Source of the DNA: Ferrigenium kumadai
GTDB lineage: Bacteria; Pseudomonadota; Gammaproteobacteria; Burkholderiales; Gallionellaceae
Reading direction: 5' to 3'
NCBI RefSeq assembly: GCF_018324385.1
Contig: NZ_AP019536.1
Coordinates: 1,302,001 to 1,366,000 of the forward strand
DNA: 64,000 nucleotides
This document shows positions 37,111 through 49,700 of this stretch, in pieces. The notes under the pieces are model-generated. The model was not told the origin of the DNA. It saw nothing but the letters and a program-made list of their open reading frames with translations, and made no database searches. Both the position numbers and the translations under genes were made by a program. The number at the start of each line of letters is the position of its first letter. Positions within the stretch are counted from its first letter, which is position 1.

Positions 37111-38432
37111 CGGATGCTGTGAACCTTATGCCCCAACATCTCGGGAGTGATCAACGTGATGCCATTCGGGCTGACGTGGAAGCGCTTGCGGTCTTTTTCC
37201 GGATCGATGCCGACTTCCAGCCCTTCCGGAATGCGGCAACACTTATCCACGATGACTCGTTTCAACGTGACATGCCGCCCTACTTCCACATTGGGCAGTA
37301 TCACCGAATCCTCGATATTGCAGTAACTGTTCACGCGCACGTTGGAAAACAGTACCGAACGTCTCACGACGGAGCCGCTCACGATACAGCCGCCGGAAAT
37401 CAGGGAATCGATTGCAGTACCTCGCCGTTCATCTTCGTCGAACACGAATTTCGCCGGGGGCAATTGCTCCTGGTGCGTCCAGATCGGCCACTCCTGATCG
37501 TACATATTCAGATCGGGGATCACTCTGGTCAGCTCCATGTTGGCCGCCCAATAGGAATCGATGGTTCCGACATCTCGCCAGTAGGGGATCTTGTCGTCGC
37601 CCATGCCCACGCAACTGTGATCGAAACTTTGGGCGAACACTCGGTGCTTGTTCACTAGGTATGGGATCATATCCTTGCCGAAGTCATGGCTGGAATTGGG
37701 ATCGTCTGCATCACGGATCAGTTGTTCGAAGAGGAAGCGGGTGTTGAACACATAGATACCCATGCTGGCCAGCGACTTGTCCGGCTTGCCGGGCATGGAT
37801 GCGGGCTTGGCTGGCTTCTCGTCGAATTTCACCACGCGCGCGTGTTCGTCCACTCCCATCACGCCGAAAGCCGTCGCATCGGCGATCGGCACTTCCAGGC
37901 AGGCTACCGTCATGTCGGCCTTTTTTTCCACGTGTGAAGCCAGCAGCTTGCCGTAGTCCATCTTGTAGATGTGATCACCGGCAAGTATCAAGACGAAATC
38001 GGGATCGGCTTCGCGCAGAATGTCGATATTCTGATACACCGCATCGGCAGTGCCCTGATACCAGTGTTCTTCGTCGACGCGCTGCTGCGCAGGCAAGATG
38101 TCAACGGATTCGCCGAACTGTCCGTTCAGAAAAGACCAGCCGCGCTGAATGTGACGTATCAGGCTGTGCGACTTGTATTGCGTCGCGACCCCGATGCGGC
38201 GGATACCGGAGTTGACGCAATTGGAGAGGACGAAATCGATGATGCGGAACTTGCCGCCGAAGGGAACTGCAGGTTTGGCGCGCCAATCGGTGAGCTGGTG
38301 CAGGCGGCTGCCGCGACCGCCTGCCAGCACCATGGCGTAGGTATTCTTGGTGATGCGGCTGATAAAACGCGGCGCAGTGTCCCCGATAGCGGGATGATAC
38401 TTTCTCTGCACGTAATTCAGTTCGGCATTCAT
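37107..38432 (-). CDS. glgC: Glucose-1-phosphate adenylyltransferase (ADP-glucose synthase)
   Basis: A 441-residue enzyme making ADP-glucose from ATP and glucose-1-phosphate, the committed step of bacterial glycogen synthesis. The nucleotide-binding AGGRGSRL near 37-44, [15 protein letters not shown], the catalytic [12 protein letters not shown] and a C-terminal left-handed beta-helix ([19 protein letters not shown]) are visible. The leftward start faces glgB across an 85-bp gap. Confidence 0.97.
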   Translation of the reverse strand: MNAELNYVQRKYHPAIGDTAPRFISRITKNTYAMVLAGGRGSRLHQLTDWRAKPAVPFGGKFRIIDFVLSNCVNSGIRRIGVATQYKSHSLIRHIQRGWSFLNGQFGESVDILPAQQRVDEEHWYQGTADAVYQNIDILREADPDFVLILAGDHIYKMDYGKLLASHVEKKADMTVACLEVPIADATAFGVMGVDEHARVVKFDEKPAKPASMPGKPDKSLASMGIYVFNTRFLFEQLIRDADDPNSSHDFGKDMIPYLVNKHRVFAQSFDHSCVGMGDDKIPYWRDVGTIDSYWAANMELTRVIPDLNMYDQEWPIWTHQEQLPPAKFVFDEDERRGTAIDSLISGGCIVSGSVVRRSVLFSNVRVNSYCNIEDSVILPNVEVGRHVTLKRVIVDKCCRIPEGLEVGIDPEKDRKRFHVSPNGITLITPEMLGHKVHSIR

Positions 38433-38517
38433 ACGCAGTTCCCCTACTTATGCAAGTCCAGTGTTTTCATTATCGTTTACAATCGTTTCGTCAGACAAGA
38501 ATAAAAGAGGGTGGTAG
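38433..38517. promoter_or_regulatory. Divergent glgC/glgB promoter gap
   Basis: This 85-bp gap between the starts of glgC and glgB must hold both promoters. TACAAT near 38478 is a possible -10 for glgB, with no convincing -35. Confidence 0.3.
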
Positions 38518-40680
38518 GTGAATACACTTATAGAATCGCTGCTTCAAGTCCGTCTGTACGACCCGTTCGGGTTATTGGGGTTGCACCGCGATGGTGCCGA
38601 CTGGATCATCCGGACATATGATCCGAATGCTACCTCCGTCGAGTTGCTGAATCATGACAATGTCATGCCACTCCAGCCCGTTCATCCATCCGGTGTATTC
38701 GAGTGGCGCAGCAAAGAAGAACCCGCCCGCCCCTACCGGCTGCGCATGAACTACGGCAATGCCACCCACGAGATCTTCGACCCCTACCAGTTTCCGCCGC
38801 ACCTCTCCCCGCAAGACCTCTACTTGTTCAGTGAAGGCAAGTTGCGTCAGGGCTACCGCATGCTCGGCTCGCATGCCGTGGAGATCAACGGCGTGCAAGG
38901 CATCCGCTTCGCCGTCTGGGCGCCGAATGCTGAACGCGTCAGCGTGGTGGGCGAATTCAACCAATGGGATGGCCGCGTTCATCCGATGCGTTCGCTCGGT
39001 TCCAGCGGCGTGTGGGAGCTGTTCATCCCCGAGATCAAGCAGCATGCGCTGTACCGCTATGAGATCCGCAACCGCGATAGCGGCCACGTCCTGACCAAGA
39101 CCGACCCCTATGCGCAGGGCTACGAGTTGCGCCCCGGCACGGCTGCCCTCGCCGCACCGTTCAACCAGCACCGCTGGCAGGATGGCGAATGGATGGAACG
39201 TCGCGCGCAATGGGACTGGCTGCACGGCGCGATCAATATTTACGAAATCCACGCCGGTTCATGGAAGCGCCATCCCGACGGCCGCTTCTACACCTACAGT
39301 GAGCTGGCCGCCGACCTCGTGCCTTACGTCAAGGGCATGGGCTACACCCACATCGAACTGCTGCCGATCTCCGAGCACCCGCTGGACGAATCCTGGGGCT
39401 ACCAGGCCACAGGCTATTTCGCGCCGACCAGCCGCTTCGGTTCGCCGGATGAACTGCGCCACTTCGTCGATACTTGCCACCGGGCCGGCATCGGTGTGAT
39501 CCTCGACTGGGTGCCGGCGCACTTCCCTCAGGACAGCTGGGCACTTGCGCGCTTCGACGGCACGGCACTGTTTGAGCACGCAGACCCGCGCCTCGGCTTT
39601 CACCAGGACTGGGGCACGCACATCTTCAATTACGGTCGCAACGAGGTGAAAAGCTTCCTGATGTCCAGCGCGCATTACTGGCTGGCCGAGTTCCACTTCG
39701 ACGGCCTGCGCGTGGACGCTGTCGCCTCCATGCTGTACCTGGACTATTCGCGAAAAGAAGGCGAATGGATCCCGAACAAATATGGCGGGAGAGAGAACCT
39801 CGAAGCGGTGGATTTCCTGCGCGAGATGAACATCATGGTGCATGAGGAATTCCCCGGCGCGCTGACTTTTGCCGAAGAGTCCACCGCCTGGCCCGCAGTG
39901 TCGCGCCCAACCTATCTCGGCGGACTGGGCTTCTCGATCAAGTGGAACATGGGCTGGATGAACGACACGCTGAGCTACTTCCAGAACGATCCGGTACACC
40001 GCCGCTACCACCATAACCAGCTCACCTTCGGCCAGCTCTACGCCTACACCGAGAACTTCGTGCTGCCGTTCTCGCACGACGAAGTGGTGCACGGCAAGGG
40101 CTCGCTGCTGTCGAAGATGCCTGGCGATGCCTGGCAGAAGTTCGCCAACCTGCGCCTGCTGCTCGCCTACCAGATGACCAGCCCGGGCAAGAAGCTGAAT
40201 TTCATGGGCAACGAGATCGCGCAGGGACGTGAATGGCAGTCCGCCTGGGAACTGGAATGGTGGCAACTGGGGCAGGACTATCACCGCGGCGTGCAGAACC
40301 TGTGCTACGACCTCAACCAGCTTTATCGCAGCACGCCTGCCTTGTATGACCTTGACTTCCAGCACGAAGGTTTCAGCTGGATCGATTGCAATGACGCGGA
40401 ACAATCGGTATTGTCCTACCAGCGTCGCGCCCGCGACGGCTCCTGCGCCGTCGTCGCACTGAACCTGACGCCTGTGCCGCGAGCCCGTTACCGTATCGGT
40501 CTGCCTAAGCAGGCTCAGTACCGCGAAGTGCTGAACAGCGATTCTCAGCACTATACCGGCAGCAACATGGGCAATGCGGGTTTGATCCAGGCAGAGGCTA
40601 TTCCGTGGATGGGACTCCCCTGCTCCGCCGAGATTGCGCTGCCGCCGTTGGCAGCTGTCGTGCTTGTGCCCGCGGCTTAA
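38518..40680 (+). CDS. glgB: 1,4-alpha-glucan branching enzyme
   Basis: A 720-residue GH13 enzyme introducing alpha-1,6 branches into glycogen. N-terminal CBM48-type beta domains (residues about 1-210, [18 protein letters not shown]) precede the barrel with [18 protein letters not shown] (nucleophile Asp), FAEEST (acid/base Glu) and FSHDEVVHG. The start is GTG at 38518; the first residues [22 protein letters not shown] fit the family. It is followed 24 bp later by pgi. Confidence 0.97.
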   Translation: MNTLIESLLQVRLYDPFGLLGLHRDGADWIIRTYDPNATSVELLNHDNVMPLQPVHPSGVFEWRSKEEPARPYRLRMNYGNATHEIFDPYQFPPHLSPQDLYLFSEGKLRQGYRMLGSHAVEINGVQGIRFAVWAPNAERVSVVGEFNQWDGRVHPMRSLGSSGVWELFIPEIKQHALYRYEIRNRDSGHVLTKTDPYAQGYELRPGTAALAAPFNQHRWQDGEWMERRAQWDWLHGAINIYEIHAGSWKRHPDGRFYTYSELAADLVPYVKGMGYTHIELLPISEHPLDESWGYQATGYFAPTSRFGSPDELRHFVDTCHRAGIGVILDWVPAHFPQDSWALARFDGTALFEHADPRLGFHQDWGTHIFNYGRNEVKSFLMSSAHYWLAEFHFDGLRVDAVASMLYLDYSRKEGEWIPNKYGGRENLEAVDFLREMNIMVHEEFPGALTFAEESTAWPAVSRPTYLGGLGFSIKWNMGWMNDTLSYFQNDPVHRRYHHNQLTFGQLYAYTENFVLPFSHDEVVHGKGSLLSKMPGDAWQKFANLRLLLAYQMTSPGKKLNFMGNEIAQGREWQSAWELEWWQLGQDYHRGVQNLCYDLNQLYRSTPALYDLDFQHEGFSWIDCNDAEQSVLSYQRRARDGSCAVVALNLTPVPRARYRIGLPKQAQYREVLNSDSQHYTGSNMGNAGLIQAEAIPWMGLPCSAEIALPPLAAVVLVPAA

Positions 40681-40704
40681 GACTAACCAATCGAGTCGAA
40701 TATC

Positions 40705-42348
40705 ATGTCCAGACTGATCGAATCCCCTGCCTGGCAGGCACTCAAGGCACATCAAAAAGTCATCGAGCCCCTCCACATGCGGCAGATGTTCCGCGACGAT
40801 CCGGCACGTTTCGATAAATTTTCGGTCCAGCTCAACGGCCTACTGTTCGATTATTCCAAGAACAGAATCAATGCTGAAACGGTCAAGCTGCTCTTGGCGC
40901 TTGCCTCACAGGCTGGACTGCCCGGCTGGATAGAACGCCTGTTCAGCGGCGACAAGGTCAACTCCACCGAACGGCGCGCCGCGCTGCATACCGCACTACG
41001 CACGCCCCAAGGTATCCCCGTCCTGGTGGACGGCAAGGATGTCATGCCCGATGTGCACCGGGTGCTGGGGCTGATGCGCAGCTTCTCCGACGCGGTGCGC
41101 AACGGAACACACCGCGGCCATACAGGAAAACAGATCACCGACATCGTCAACATCGGCATCGGTGGCTCCGACCTCGGCCCGCTGATGGCGTGCGAGGCGC
41201 TCAAACCCTACGGCAGCCCAAATCTACGCGCACATTTCGTCTCCAACATCGACAGTACCCAACTCACCGAAACACTGAAGAAACTGGACGCCGAGTCCAC
41301 GCTGTTCATCGTCAGCTCCAAGAGTTTCACCACACAGGAAACGCTGACCAACGCACGTTCGGCACGCGTCTGGCTGGTCGAACGGCTGGGTGACGAACAG
41401 GCCGTCGCGCGACACTTCGCAGCTATCTCCACCAATCTCGATGCCACCGCAAAATTCGGCATCGACCCTCGCAACGTGTTCGAATTCTGGGACTGGGTCG
41501 GCGGGCGCTATTCGCTGTGGTCGGCCATCGGCCTGCCCATCGCGCTATACATCGGCATGGACAATTTCGAGGAGCTGCTGGGCGGCGCCCATGCGATGGA
41601 CGAACACTTCCGCAACGCACCACTGGAGCAGAACATCCCGGCCTTGATGGGGCTGCTCGGCATCTGGTACGGCAACTTCTTCGGCGCCGGTTCCCACGCC
41701 CTCTTCCCCTACGACCAGTACCTGCACCGTTTTCCAGCTTACTTGCAACAACTGGATATGGAGAGCAACGGCAAACGCGTGGATCGCGACGGCACCCCTG
41801 TGGATTACGACACCGGCATGGTGATCTGGGGCGAGCTCGGCACCAACGGCCAGCATGCCTTCTTCCAGCTCATCCACCAGGGTACGCGAATGATCCCGGC
41901 GGATTTTATTGCGCCACTCCATAGCCACAATCCGCTGGGCGAACACCATTCACTGTTGCTGGCCAACTGCTTTGCGCAGACCGAAGCGTTGATGCTTGGC
42001 AAGACTGTCGAAGAGGCGCGCGTAGAGCTCGAAGCGCAAGGACTACGCGGCGAGGCGCTGGAAGCACTGTTGCAGCACAAGGTATTCCCCGGGAATAAGC
42101 CGACCAACACCCTGCTGTTCGACCGGCTCGACCCGCACACGCTGGGCATGCTGATCGCTTTGTACGAGCACAAGGTGTTCGTACAAAGCGTGCTGTGGAA
42201 CATCAACCCCTTCGACCAATGGGGCGTGGAACTGGGCAAGCAACTGGCGGGCAAGATTCTGCCGGAGTTGCGCGACGGTAGTTTGGCCTCACGACATGAC
42301 GCTTCGACTCGCGGATTGATTCAACACTATCACGAACGCTGCCGCTAA
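40705..42348 (+). CDS. pgi: Glucose-6-phosphate isomerase
   Basis: A 547-residue enzyme interconverting glucose-6-phosphate and fructose-6-phosphate. [37 protein letters not shown] and the C-terminal [10 protein letters not shown] signature are present. Length is normal for the long bacterial type. Its place behind glgB connects the glycogen genes to central metabolism. Confidence 0.97.
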   Translation: MSRLIESPAWQALKAHQKVIEPLHMRQMFRDDPARFDKFSVQLNGLLFDYSKNRINAETVKLLLALASQAGLPGWIERLFSGDKVNSTERRAALHTALRTPQGIPVLVDGKDVMPDVHRVLGLMRSFSDAVRNGTHRGHTGKQITDIVNIGIGGSDLGPLMACEALKPYGSPNLRAHFVSNIDSTQLTETLKKLDAESTLFIVSSKSFTTQETLTNARSARVWLVERLGDEQAVARHFAAISTNLDATAKFGIDPRNVFEFWDWVGGRYSLWSAIGLPIALYIGMDNFEELLGGAHAMDEHFRNAPLEQNIPALMGLLGIWYGNFFGAGSHALFPYDQYLHRFPAYLQQLDMESNGKRVDRDGTPVDYDTGMVIWGELGTNGQHAFFQLIHQGTRMIPADFIAPLHSHNPLGEHHSLLLANCFAQTEALMLGKTVEEARVELEAQGLRGEALEALLQHKVFPGNKPTNTLLFDRLDPHTLGMLIALYEHKVFVQSVLWNINPFDQWGVELGKQLAGKILPELRDGSLASRHDASTRGLIQHYHERCR

Positions 42349-42376
42349 CGATGGTGTAAATCGCTTTCACCTCTAA

Positions 42377-42385
42377 TGCTAGAAT
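42377..42385 (+). promoter_or_regulatory. Possible extended -10 promoter for the CNB-EAL gene
   Basis: TGCTAGAAT (TGn plus TAGAAT) lies 53 bp before the ATG in the gap after pgi. No good -35 is seen, which is usual for extended -10 promoters. Confidence 0.35.
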
Positions 42386-42438
42386 GACCGCATTGCTGGA
42401 AAGGTAATTCAAACTATATCGAGTCAGGGGGAAACTGT

Positions 42439-43629
42439 ATGTTTGATGAGCTTGATCGAGAGATTTTTACCAGTGGGCAACGCATCTTTAACACCGGCGA
42501 TGCCGGTGATTGCGCCTACCTCATCGAAGAAGGTGCTGTAGAGATCGTTGGAGTGAGTCATGGGCCAGAACAACGGCTGGGTCTACTGCGCAAGGGGGAG
42601 ATGTTCGGCGAGATCGCCCTGATCGACCACCAGCCACGTACAGCAACAGCCTTGGCTGTCGAAAGAACCATACTCATCCCGATCCAGCGAAAATTGGTGG
42701 AAGGCCTGCTTGAAAAGAGCGATCCGATTTTGCGCCATCTTCTTCTGGTCATTCTGGATCGTTACCGGAGCAATCAAAGCCATCGAACGATGCATGAAGA
42801 CAAGTCTCCGTTAACAGATCATCAGGCTCATCAGCGCAAGGCATTAAAGGGAGAAGCCACACAAAAATTGTCACTCGCTCATGGCATCACACGAGCATTG
42901 AAAAATGACGAATTCGAGCTCCATTATCAACCGATCTGCAACATATCCGATGGTTGCGTAGCCGGCTTCGAGGCATTGGTCCGCTGGCGCCATCCGACGG
43001 ATGGCCTGGTTCCGCCCATGGACTTTCTCTGGTTGGCCGAACAGACCGGCCTGATACGTGAGCTTGGCCTGTGGACCCTTGAGCGCGCTTGTCGTGACTG
43101 GCCCAACCTCCGGCAACTTACAAACCATGAAACGCCCTTCATCAGTGTCAACCTGTCCGCGACACAATTGACCAGCAAAACGCTGGTCAATGATGTCAAG
43201 GCCGTCATCGCACGTTATGGCATGCCAACGACACAATTAAAGCTGGAGCTCACGGAAACAGTGATGATCGAGCATCCGGAAGTCGCACAAGAGATCCTGA
43301 GCAGTCTCGTCGAATTGGGCAGCAACCTTGCTCTGGATGACTATGGCACCGGTTATTCCGGACTGGATCACCTGCAACGTTACCCGATTGGCACCTTGAA
43401 GATTGATCGGGCGTTCATCTCGCGAATGCTGGAATCGGAGCAAAGCCAGGAAATCGTGCGCTCCTCGATAGCCCTAGCGCATTCTCTGGGCATGAACGTA
43501 GTCGCCGAAGGGATTGAAACACGGGCGGTGCGGGATGCGCTATCGAACATGGGATGCGAGTTTGGACAGGGCTGGCACTTTGGCAAGCCTGTTGCGCTGC
43601 AAGACCTGGTTTTACTTTGCGGGGTTTAA
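42439..43629 (+). CDS. Cyclic-nucleotide-binding domain fused to EAL phosphodiesterase
   Basis: A 396-residue cytosolic protein. An N-terminal cNMP-binding domain (residues about 1-110) keeps the phosphate-binding cassette FGEIALIDHQPRTATA. After a linker comes a full EAL domain with FEALVRW, VNLSATQL, LELTET, LALDDYGTGYSGL, LKIDRAFI and VAEGIET, so all metal and catalytic positions of an active c-di-GMP phosphodiesterase are present. A cyclic mononucleotide could therefore control c-di-GMP breakdown. The ribosome site is AGGGGGAAA before ATG 42439. It stands alone between pgi and the adhesin operon. Confidence 0.92.
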   Translation: MFDELDREIFTSGQRIFNTGDAGDCAYLIEEGAVEIVGVSHGPEQRLGLLRKGEMFGEIALIDHQPRTATALAVERTILIPIQRKLVEGLLEKSDPILRHLLLVILDRYRSNQSHRTMHEDKSPLTDHQAHQRKALKGEATQKLSLAHGITRALKNDEFELHYQPICNISDGCVAGFEALVRWRHPTDGLVPPMDFLWLAEQTGLIRELGLWTLERACRDWPNLRQLTNHETPFISVNLSATQLTSKTLVNDVKAVIARYGMPTTQLKLELTETVMIEHPEVAQEILSSLVELGSNLALDDYGTGYSGLDHLQRYPIGTLKIDRAFISRMLESEQSQEIVRSSIALAHSLGMNVVAEGIETRAVRDALSNMGCEFGQGWHFGKPVALQDLVLLCGV

Positions 43630-43709
43630 CACCTTTCCAGTCTCGCCGCACCACTCCCCCGTCCCCGATGGCATGAGCTGAAAACCGCGGCTGAGCAGCT
43701 GAATTGTTT

Positions 43710-46700
43710 TTACTGGCAAACCGGCAGAGGTTTCGGTGCCTGAGGTTGTGCTGCCGAATTTGCCGCTTCGATGGTCTGCAGTGCTTCCTGCTTCTGCTCA
43801 TTGCCAGTTGCAGTATCAGCGGCAGCAACTGTCGCGGTAGCAATGACCCCAGCGAACATCTGGGGGGCGGGAATAACCGACACAGTACTCGTTAAGGAGT
43901 TAATGACGGTGGGCGTTGCCAAAACCGGTGCAGTGATGGTGAAGTTCGCCGGCACATAGCTCATGGTGTAATTGGTGCTGAGCAAAGCCAAGGTGCCTTG
44001 GCTTATCGGATACGTTCCGGCAGTTTCTCCCGCCACACGGCTCAGAGCGCCGCTCAGCGTAGTCGCGGCAGTGTCGGTGAATTTCAATCCGGCCACCATG
44101 TAGGTCAGCAGTGGATCAACGCCCCCCTCCAACTTGCCTGTCGCATTCGCCGAAACAGTCAATGCGGCCGGGGTGATGCCTAGGCTGCTGCCGGTGTAGG
44201 CGATGGTGTAGTTAGGATTGGTCAGCGTGCCCTGACTGATGGCGTAAGTGCCGACGTTCTCCCCTGCCGCGCGCGTTTGTGCGCCGGTAAGCGTGTCGGT
44301 ACCGATCACCCCGGTGGCGACGTAACCCAATGCCGGGTCGGCTGCGCCATAGGTTTTGTTCAGTACATTCGCGGTGACGGTCAAGGAAGCTGGAGTAATG
44401 TCGGCAACGGTGCTCGCAGAGGTGCTGCCCAAGGTGTAGTTGCCGGCATCGATACCCGCCAAAGCTATACCACTGATGGTGACTGTCTTGCTGATGGCGG
44501 CGTTCTTATCGATGAACGCGCCTGTGGCTCCAGTAACGCTCAAGAGATCGCCTGCGATCATGCCGGTGAACCCTGCCGCTGCGGTATTAAGAGTGGCGCC
44601 TGCGGTGCCGTCATACACTTTGTTGGCGGCAGTGATGCCGGTTACGGCACTTATTGTCGCCGGCGTGATGGTGCCCAGTGCCGTACCGGTGACCGCACCG
44701 AGTTGATAGCCATACACTGGGGCAAATCCATTGGATGCACCGGCGATTGCCACGCTGCTCACATTCACCGCTTTGGCATTGCCGACATTCCTGGTGTCGT
44801 AGCTGCCGACGCCATTCAACGTGATGGTGTCCCCATCCACAGCGTTCGCCGCGGTGAAGTTTGCAGCAGACAGAGCAGCGCCGAGCAATCCGTCATAGAC
44901 CTTGCTGACGTTGCCGCCCAGTGTCACGTTAATCACAGGGGCCAGCGAGTAAACGAATCCGTTTCCGCTGCCTAGAACTGTTCCGCCATAAGTCGTATTG
45001 TATTGCTTGAAGTCGTAAACGAGACCGCCGCGGACATCGAGAGCAGGGGCTGTCGAATAGACCAGCCAGCGGCCGCCGCCCGATACGCCAAGGGCACCTG
45101 TTCCTGCCCTGTTGTCAAAATTACCGGAGGCGGCAAGCACGATGTTATTTCCGCTGGCGGCTACCAAAGCGCCATTCAGCACGACATTTCCGGATGCGTT
45201 CAGATTGATGCCCCCGGTAGCGGCAGCCAGCGTTCCAGCCAGAATGTCGCCGCCGGAGTTGGCGAGGTTGATCAGGCCCGCCGTGATCGTCGCCAGCGTC
45301 GTATCGATGACTGCATTGCCTGCGGTGCGATTTGCCGCAACTGCGCCGGCATCGTTCGCAGTGATGTTGAGCGCGCCCGCAATGTCGATCGCATCGTTCA
45401 ACATGACGCTGCGTCCGGCTTGCAAGGTAAGGTTGCCCGAACCTGTTGCGGTGATGCCCGCCCCGACTTCCTGAGTGATGTCGTTATTGGCCTGCAACAC
45501 CACGTTGGTGCCCAGATTCAGCGTGCCGGCGATCCAGCCGGCGCCTATGGTCGCATCCACGCCCGGGCTGTTCCCAAACAAAGGGCCAACCGCCGCCGGG
45601 GTACCGAACAGATACACTCCGCCCGCGCCGCCATTGGCCGTCTTGCTGCCAAGCAAGACCTTGCCCGGCTGGCTTGTCAACTCCGAGACATTGCCGAACG
45701 TGCCGAATACGCTATTTCTGGCGGTCACCAGGCCTACCAGACCCGTCGTGCCATTACCCCAGCTGACGGCACCGAAGTTGAGGCTGTGCACTACATAATG
45801 GCCATCGGAAAGCGCGGTGATCCCGCCGGAGTAGGCGCAATCGCACGCCCAGTCCCCACCGACGACATCCCCTGCGACACTGCCAACCAGGCTGTTGGTT
45901 GCGGAAACTACTCCACCAAATGAGCCATCTGCCAGCTGGCCGGTCGCACTGTTCATCCAGGTGGCGGCACCTTTTCCGCCATTCCATCCGCCGGCGCTCC
46001 CCCAATCAGGGCTGGTGATCACCCAGTTGCCATTCACCTGCAACTGGGTGAGACCTACAACACCGTTGCCTAGATTGTCACCCACGGTGCTTCCCAGCAG
46101 GCTGTTGGTGGCTGACACCACGCCGCCCGTTGCTCCACCGGCTAAGGCACCGGTTGCGCCATTCATCCAGCTGAACGCGCTGATCCCTCCGCCCCATTGC
46201 TCGCTGCGGATCAGCACATTGCCATTGCCGAAGGCATTAACACCGGTAAGCGCTGAAGACCACGAAGGGGCCGGAGCGACGCCGACCCAATCTCCCGCAA
46301 CGGAACCCAGCAGACTGTTGGTGGAATCTACCGTACCGCCCAACGCCCCATTGGATAACCTCCCCGTCTGGCCATTCACCCAGGTCACCGCGCCCTTTCC
46401 GGCCCCCCCGGCACCGCCCCACGCGGGGCTGCTCACTATATAGTTCCAGAACGAAATGCCATTGCTGACCAGAGTGATGCCGCCCGAGCCGACGCTATCG
46501 CTCGTTGCACTACCCACCAGGCTGTTGCTGGCGGATACTGTGCCTGCTGTTCCGGTCACCCCATTTCCAAGCGTCACCGCCCCCGCACCGGTGACGGCTC
46601 CATTTGCCCAATTGGGACTGGACACCGCGTAGTTCCAGAACGTCGCCCCATCGGTGATCTCGGTGATTCCGCCAGATCCGACGGAATCCATCGACGTACT

Positions 46701-49700
46701 GCCGACCAGGCTGTTCGTTGCCGAGACAATGCCTCCAGCCGTTCCATTCGCCAACAAGCCGTTTGCCGGGTTCATCCAGGTAACGGCCCCCTTGTTGCTT
46801 CCCCAGGACGTATCGGTGAATAGCACCATGCCGTTACCCAGTTGCTGCATCCAGCTGTTGCCGACAGCATCACCTGCAGCCGAACCCACCAGGCTATTGG
46901 CCGCCGAAATACCCAAGGTATCGGATGTCTTGCCGGTTGCGCCATCCATCCAGGTCAACGCACCGACACCGTTCCAGTTGCTGTGCACCACGTAATTCCA
47001 GAAGGTCGTGCCATCGCTGGCCAAAGTCACGCCCATACCTACGCTATCGTTCGCTGTCGCGCCGATCAAGCTGTTGGCCGAGGTGATCGAACCGGAAAAA
47101 CTGCCATCCGACAGTGCACCCGTTGCGCCATTCATCCACGTGACCGCGCCCGCACCGGTTGCCGCCCCGTTACTCCAGGACGGGCTGGCGATCACGACCT
47201 TGCCATTGCCCAGTTGAGTAATGGCGTAGAAGCCTACAGAGCTGTTCGCCACATCACCGACCAGGCTGTTCAAGGCAGAGATCGTTCCGCCGGCACTTCC
47301 ATCCACCAGCTTGCCCGTGGCGCCATTCACCCAGGTCACGGCCCCGGCGTAGTCTGCATTGGTAGTCGGGTTATGCCACGTAGGGGTCTGCACCAGGACA
47401 TTGCCCGTGGAGAGTGTGGTAACGGTATTGCCCACGTGTTCGCTACCAGCATAGGAAATACCGTTCCACACCCCGCCATAAGCGCCCACCAGGCTATTCG
47501 CCGTGCCTATCACACCGCCATAAACCGGCACCCCGACTGTGCTGTTGGAAAGCTCACCCGTCGCCCCCTTCATCCAGGTCAGTGCACCGACATTCACATT
47601 GGCTCCGTTATCCCAATTCGGGTTCCTCACCAGAATGTTGCCATTGGCGAGCTGGATGATGCCATTGCCGGACATGTCGCCGCCTGTCGAACCGACCAGG
47701 CTATTGATATTGGAAATCGCTCCGCCATTCGAGAGATCGGCCAGCTTGCCGGTGGCGCCGCTGATCCAGGTCACCGCCCCCAAGCCGGTGCTTGGGCTGC
47801 CTCCCGACCAGACAGGGGTAGTTGCAAGGAAATTGCCGTTGTTCAACAACGTGACCGCACCGACGTTGTCGTAGGCAAACCCGCCCATCAGGCTGTTGGT
47901 GCCATCAACCGCGCCGCCGAAAACACCGCTGGTAAGCGCTCCGGTCGCCCCATTCATCCAGGTGACTGCGCCGCTATCAATCAGCGTATTGAAATCAAAC
48001 CACGGGCTCTTCACCAGATAATTGCTGCCGCCGGCTTGCACCGCGATGCCTTGTGCACCGACGTAACTCGCCCCGACTGCCCCCACAAGGCTAGGGGCGA
48101 TACCGGCGCTCGCGGCGGCCGCGCCAGTCACGACACCTGACGTTCCGGTGCTGCCGTTGCCCCATGTCACCGCCCCCTTGCCGCCGCCCCAGCGCGAGCT
48201 CACCACGACGTAGTTGCCGTTTGGAAGTATCACCAGGCCGGGGTCCGCGGTATAAAGATCATTCCAGCCGACGCCGACCATATCCCCGGCAGCGGATCCG
48301 ACGATGCTGTTGGCGGACGACACTACCCCGCTAATCCCCAGCGTTCCATTAACCCACGTCACCGCGCCCATGCCGCCGCCCCACTCTCCGCTGCCCACAA
48401 GGAAGTTGCCGTTGGGAAGCCAATCAAGCCCTCTTCTATCTGCTGTCCACCCGCTCCAAGGGTGGGTTGTAACCATACCGACCCTGTCGCCCGCAGCGGA
48501 GCCAACCAGACTGTTCGCACTGGAAACCGCTCCGCCCAGTGCGCCATTGGAAAGCGCGCCCGTCGCGCCATTCATCCAGGTTACTGCACCGGCGCCTGCT
48601 GCCGCACCGCCGTTGTTCCAGTTATTACTGCTGACAACCAGGTTGCCATTCCGCACCACGATCCCGCTGTACTCACCCGTCGTTGGGCCCCAGCCATAGT
48701 TGGAAGTGAGGGTCATTGTCCCCACCTTGTCGCCTGCTGTTGAGCCGACCAAGCTGTTTGCAGCGGATACCACACCTCCATAAACCGGCGTACCAACAGT
48801 GCTGTTGGAAAGTTCGCCCGTCACGCCATTCATCCAGGTCACCGCGCCCAAAGCGTTGGCTGCGGTACCGCCACTACCCCACAGCGGGCTTCGTATCACA
48901 AAGTTCCAATAGTTCAAATTGTCGGTCACCAGAGCTATGCCACCCGACCCGATTTGATCCCCCGCAGTGCTACCAACCAGGCTATTAGTGGTGGAGATAG
49001 CCCCGCCCGTGGTGGTATCGGAAAGTTTACCCGTTGCGCCATCCATCCAGGTCACCGCACCCGCATTGGCTGCAACACCACCATTGTTCCAGGTCAGCGT
49101 GGTCACCAGTACTTTGCTGTTACCCAGTTCCATCACGCTTTCGCCAACCTTGTCCCCGGCCGTGCTGCCGAGCAGGCTATTGGCAGCGGAGACCGCGCCA
49201 CCAATGGTGCCATCGGAAAGCGCACCGGTTGTGCCATTCATCCAAGTCACTGCACCTCGCGTGCCGCTCCAATTATTGCTCCCCACGATCACATTGCCAT
49301 TGGCGAGAGCCGTAACACCGTTGTTATCAGATGTGATGCCCCAGGCGGTTTGAGTGAGTGCGCCTACTTTATCGCCGACCACCGAACCTGCCAGCGCGGA
49401 AATTAGCGTGCCCCCCGGGTTATATAGATACACCGCGCCTGAATTCAGCGCGGTGAAGCTATCCAGCGGAGAAGAGACCAAGATGTTTCCGCTGGCCAAG
49501 ACCAGATTCTGCATCCCGCCAAAGCCCTCACCGGCACCGGGTGCCGGGTCGATGATTTCCTGGTATGGCAGCGCGGACAATGCTCCGTTCCCCGGCATGA
49601 TCGTGATGTTGCGCGGGTCCAGCAGTAAAGTACCATTCAGGCCATTCGTGGCAGAAAGATCTGTCAGGCCGCCGTAAGCGAGCGAAGCAAGTCCGGAGAC

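Noticed and set aside
39259-40776. 505-codon minus-strand frame over glgB
   Set aside because: Antisense to an intact branching enzyme with complete catalytic motifs.
46842-48140. 432-codon plus-strand frame over the tpsA repeats
   Set aside because: Open only because the repeat codons on the other strand are biased; the product is a repeated antisense pattern.
45570-49460. CRISPR or satellite-like array
   Set aside because: Units are ~200 bp, diverged and in an open reading frame; they encode protein repeats.
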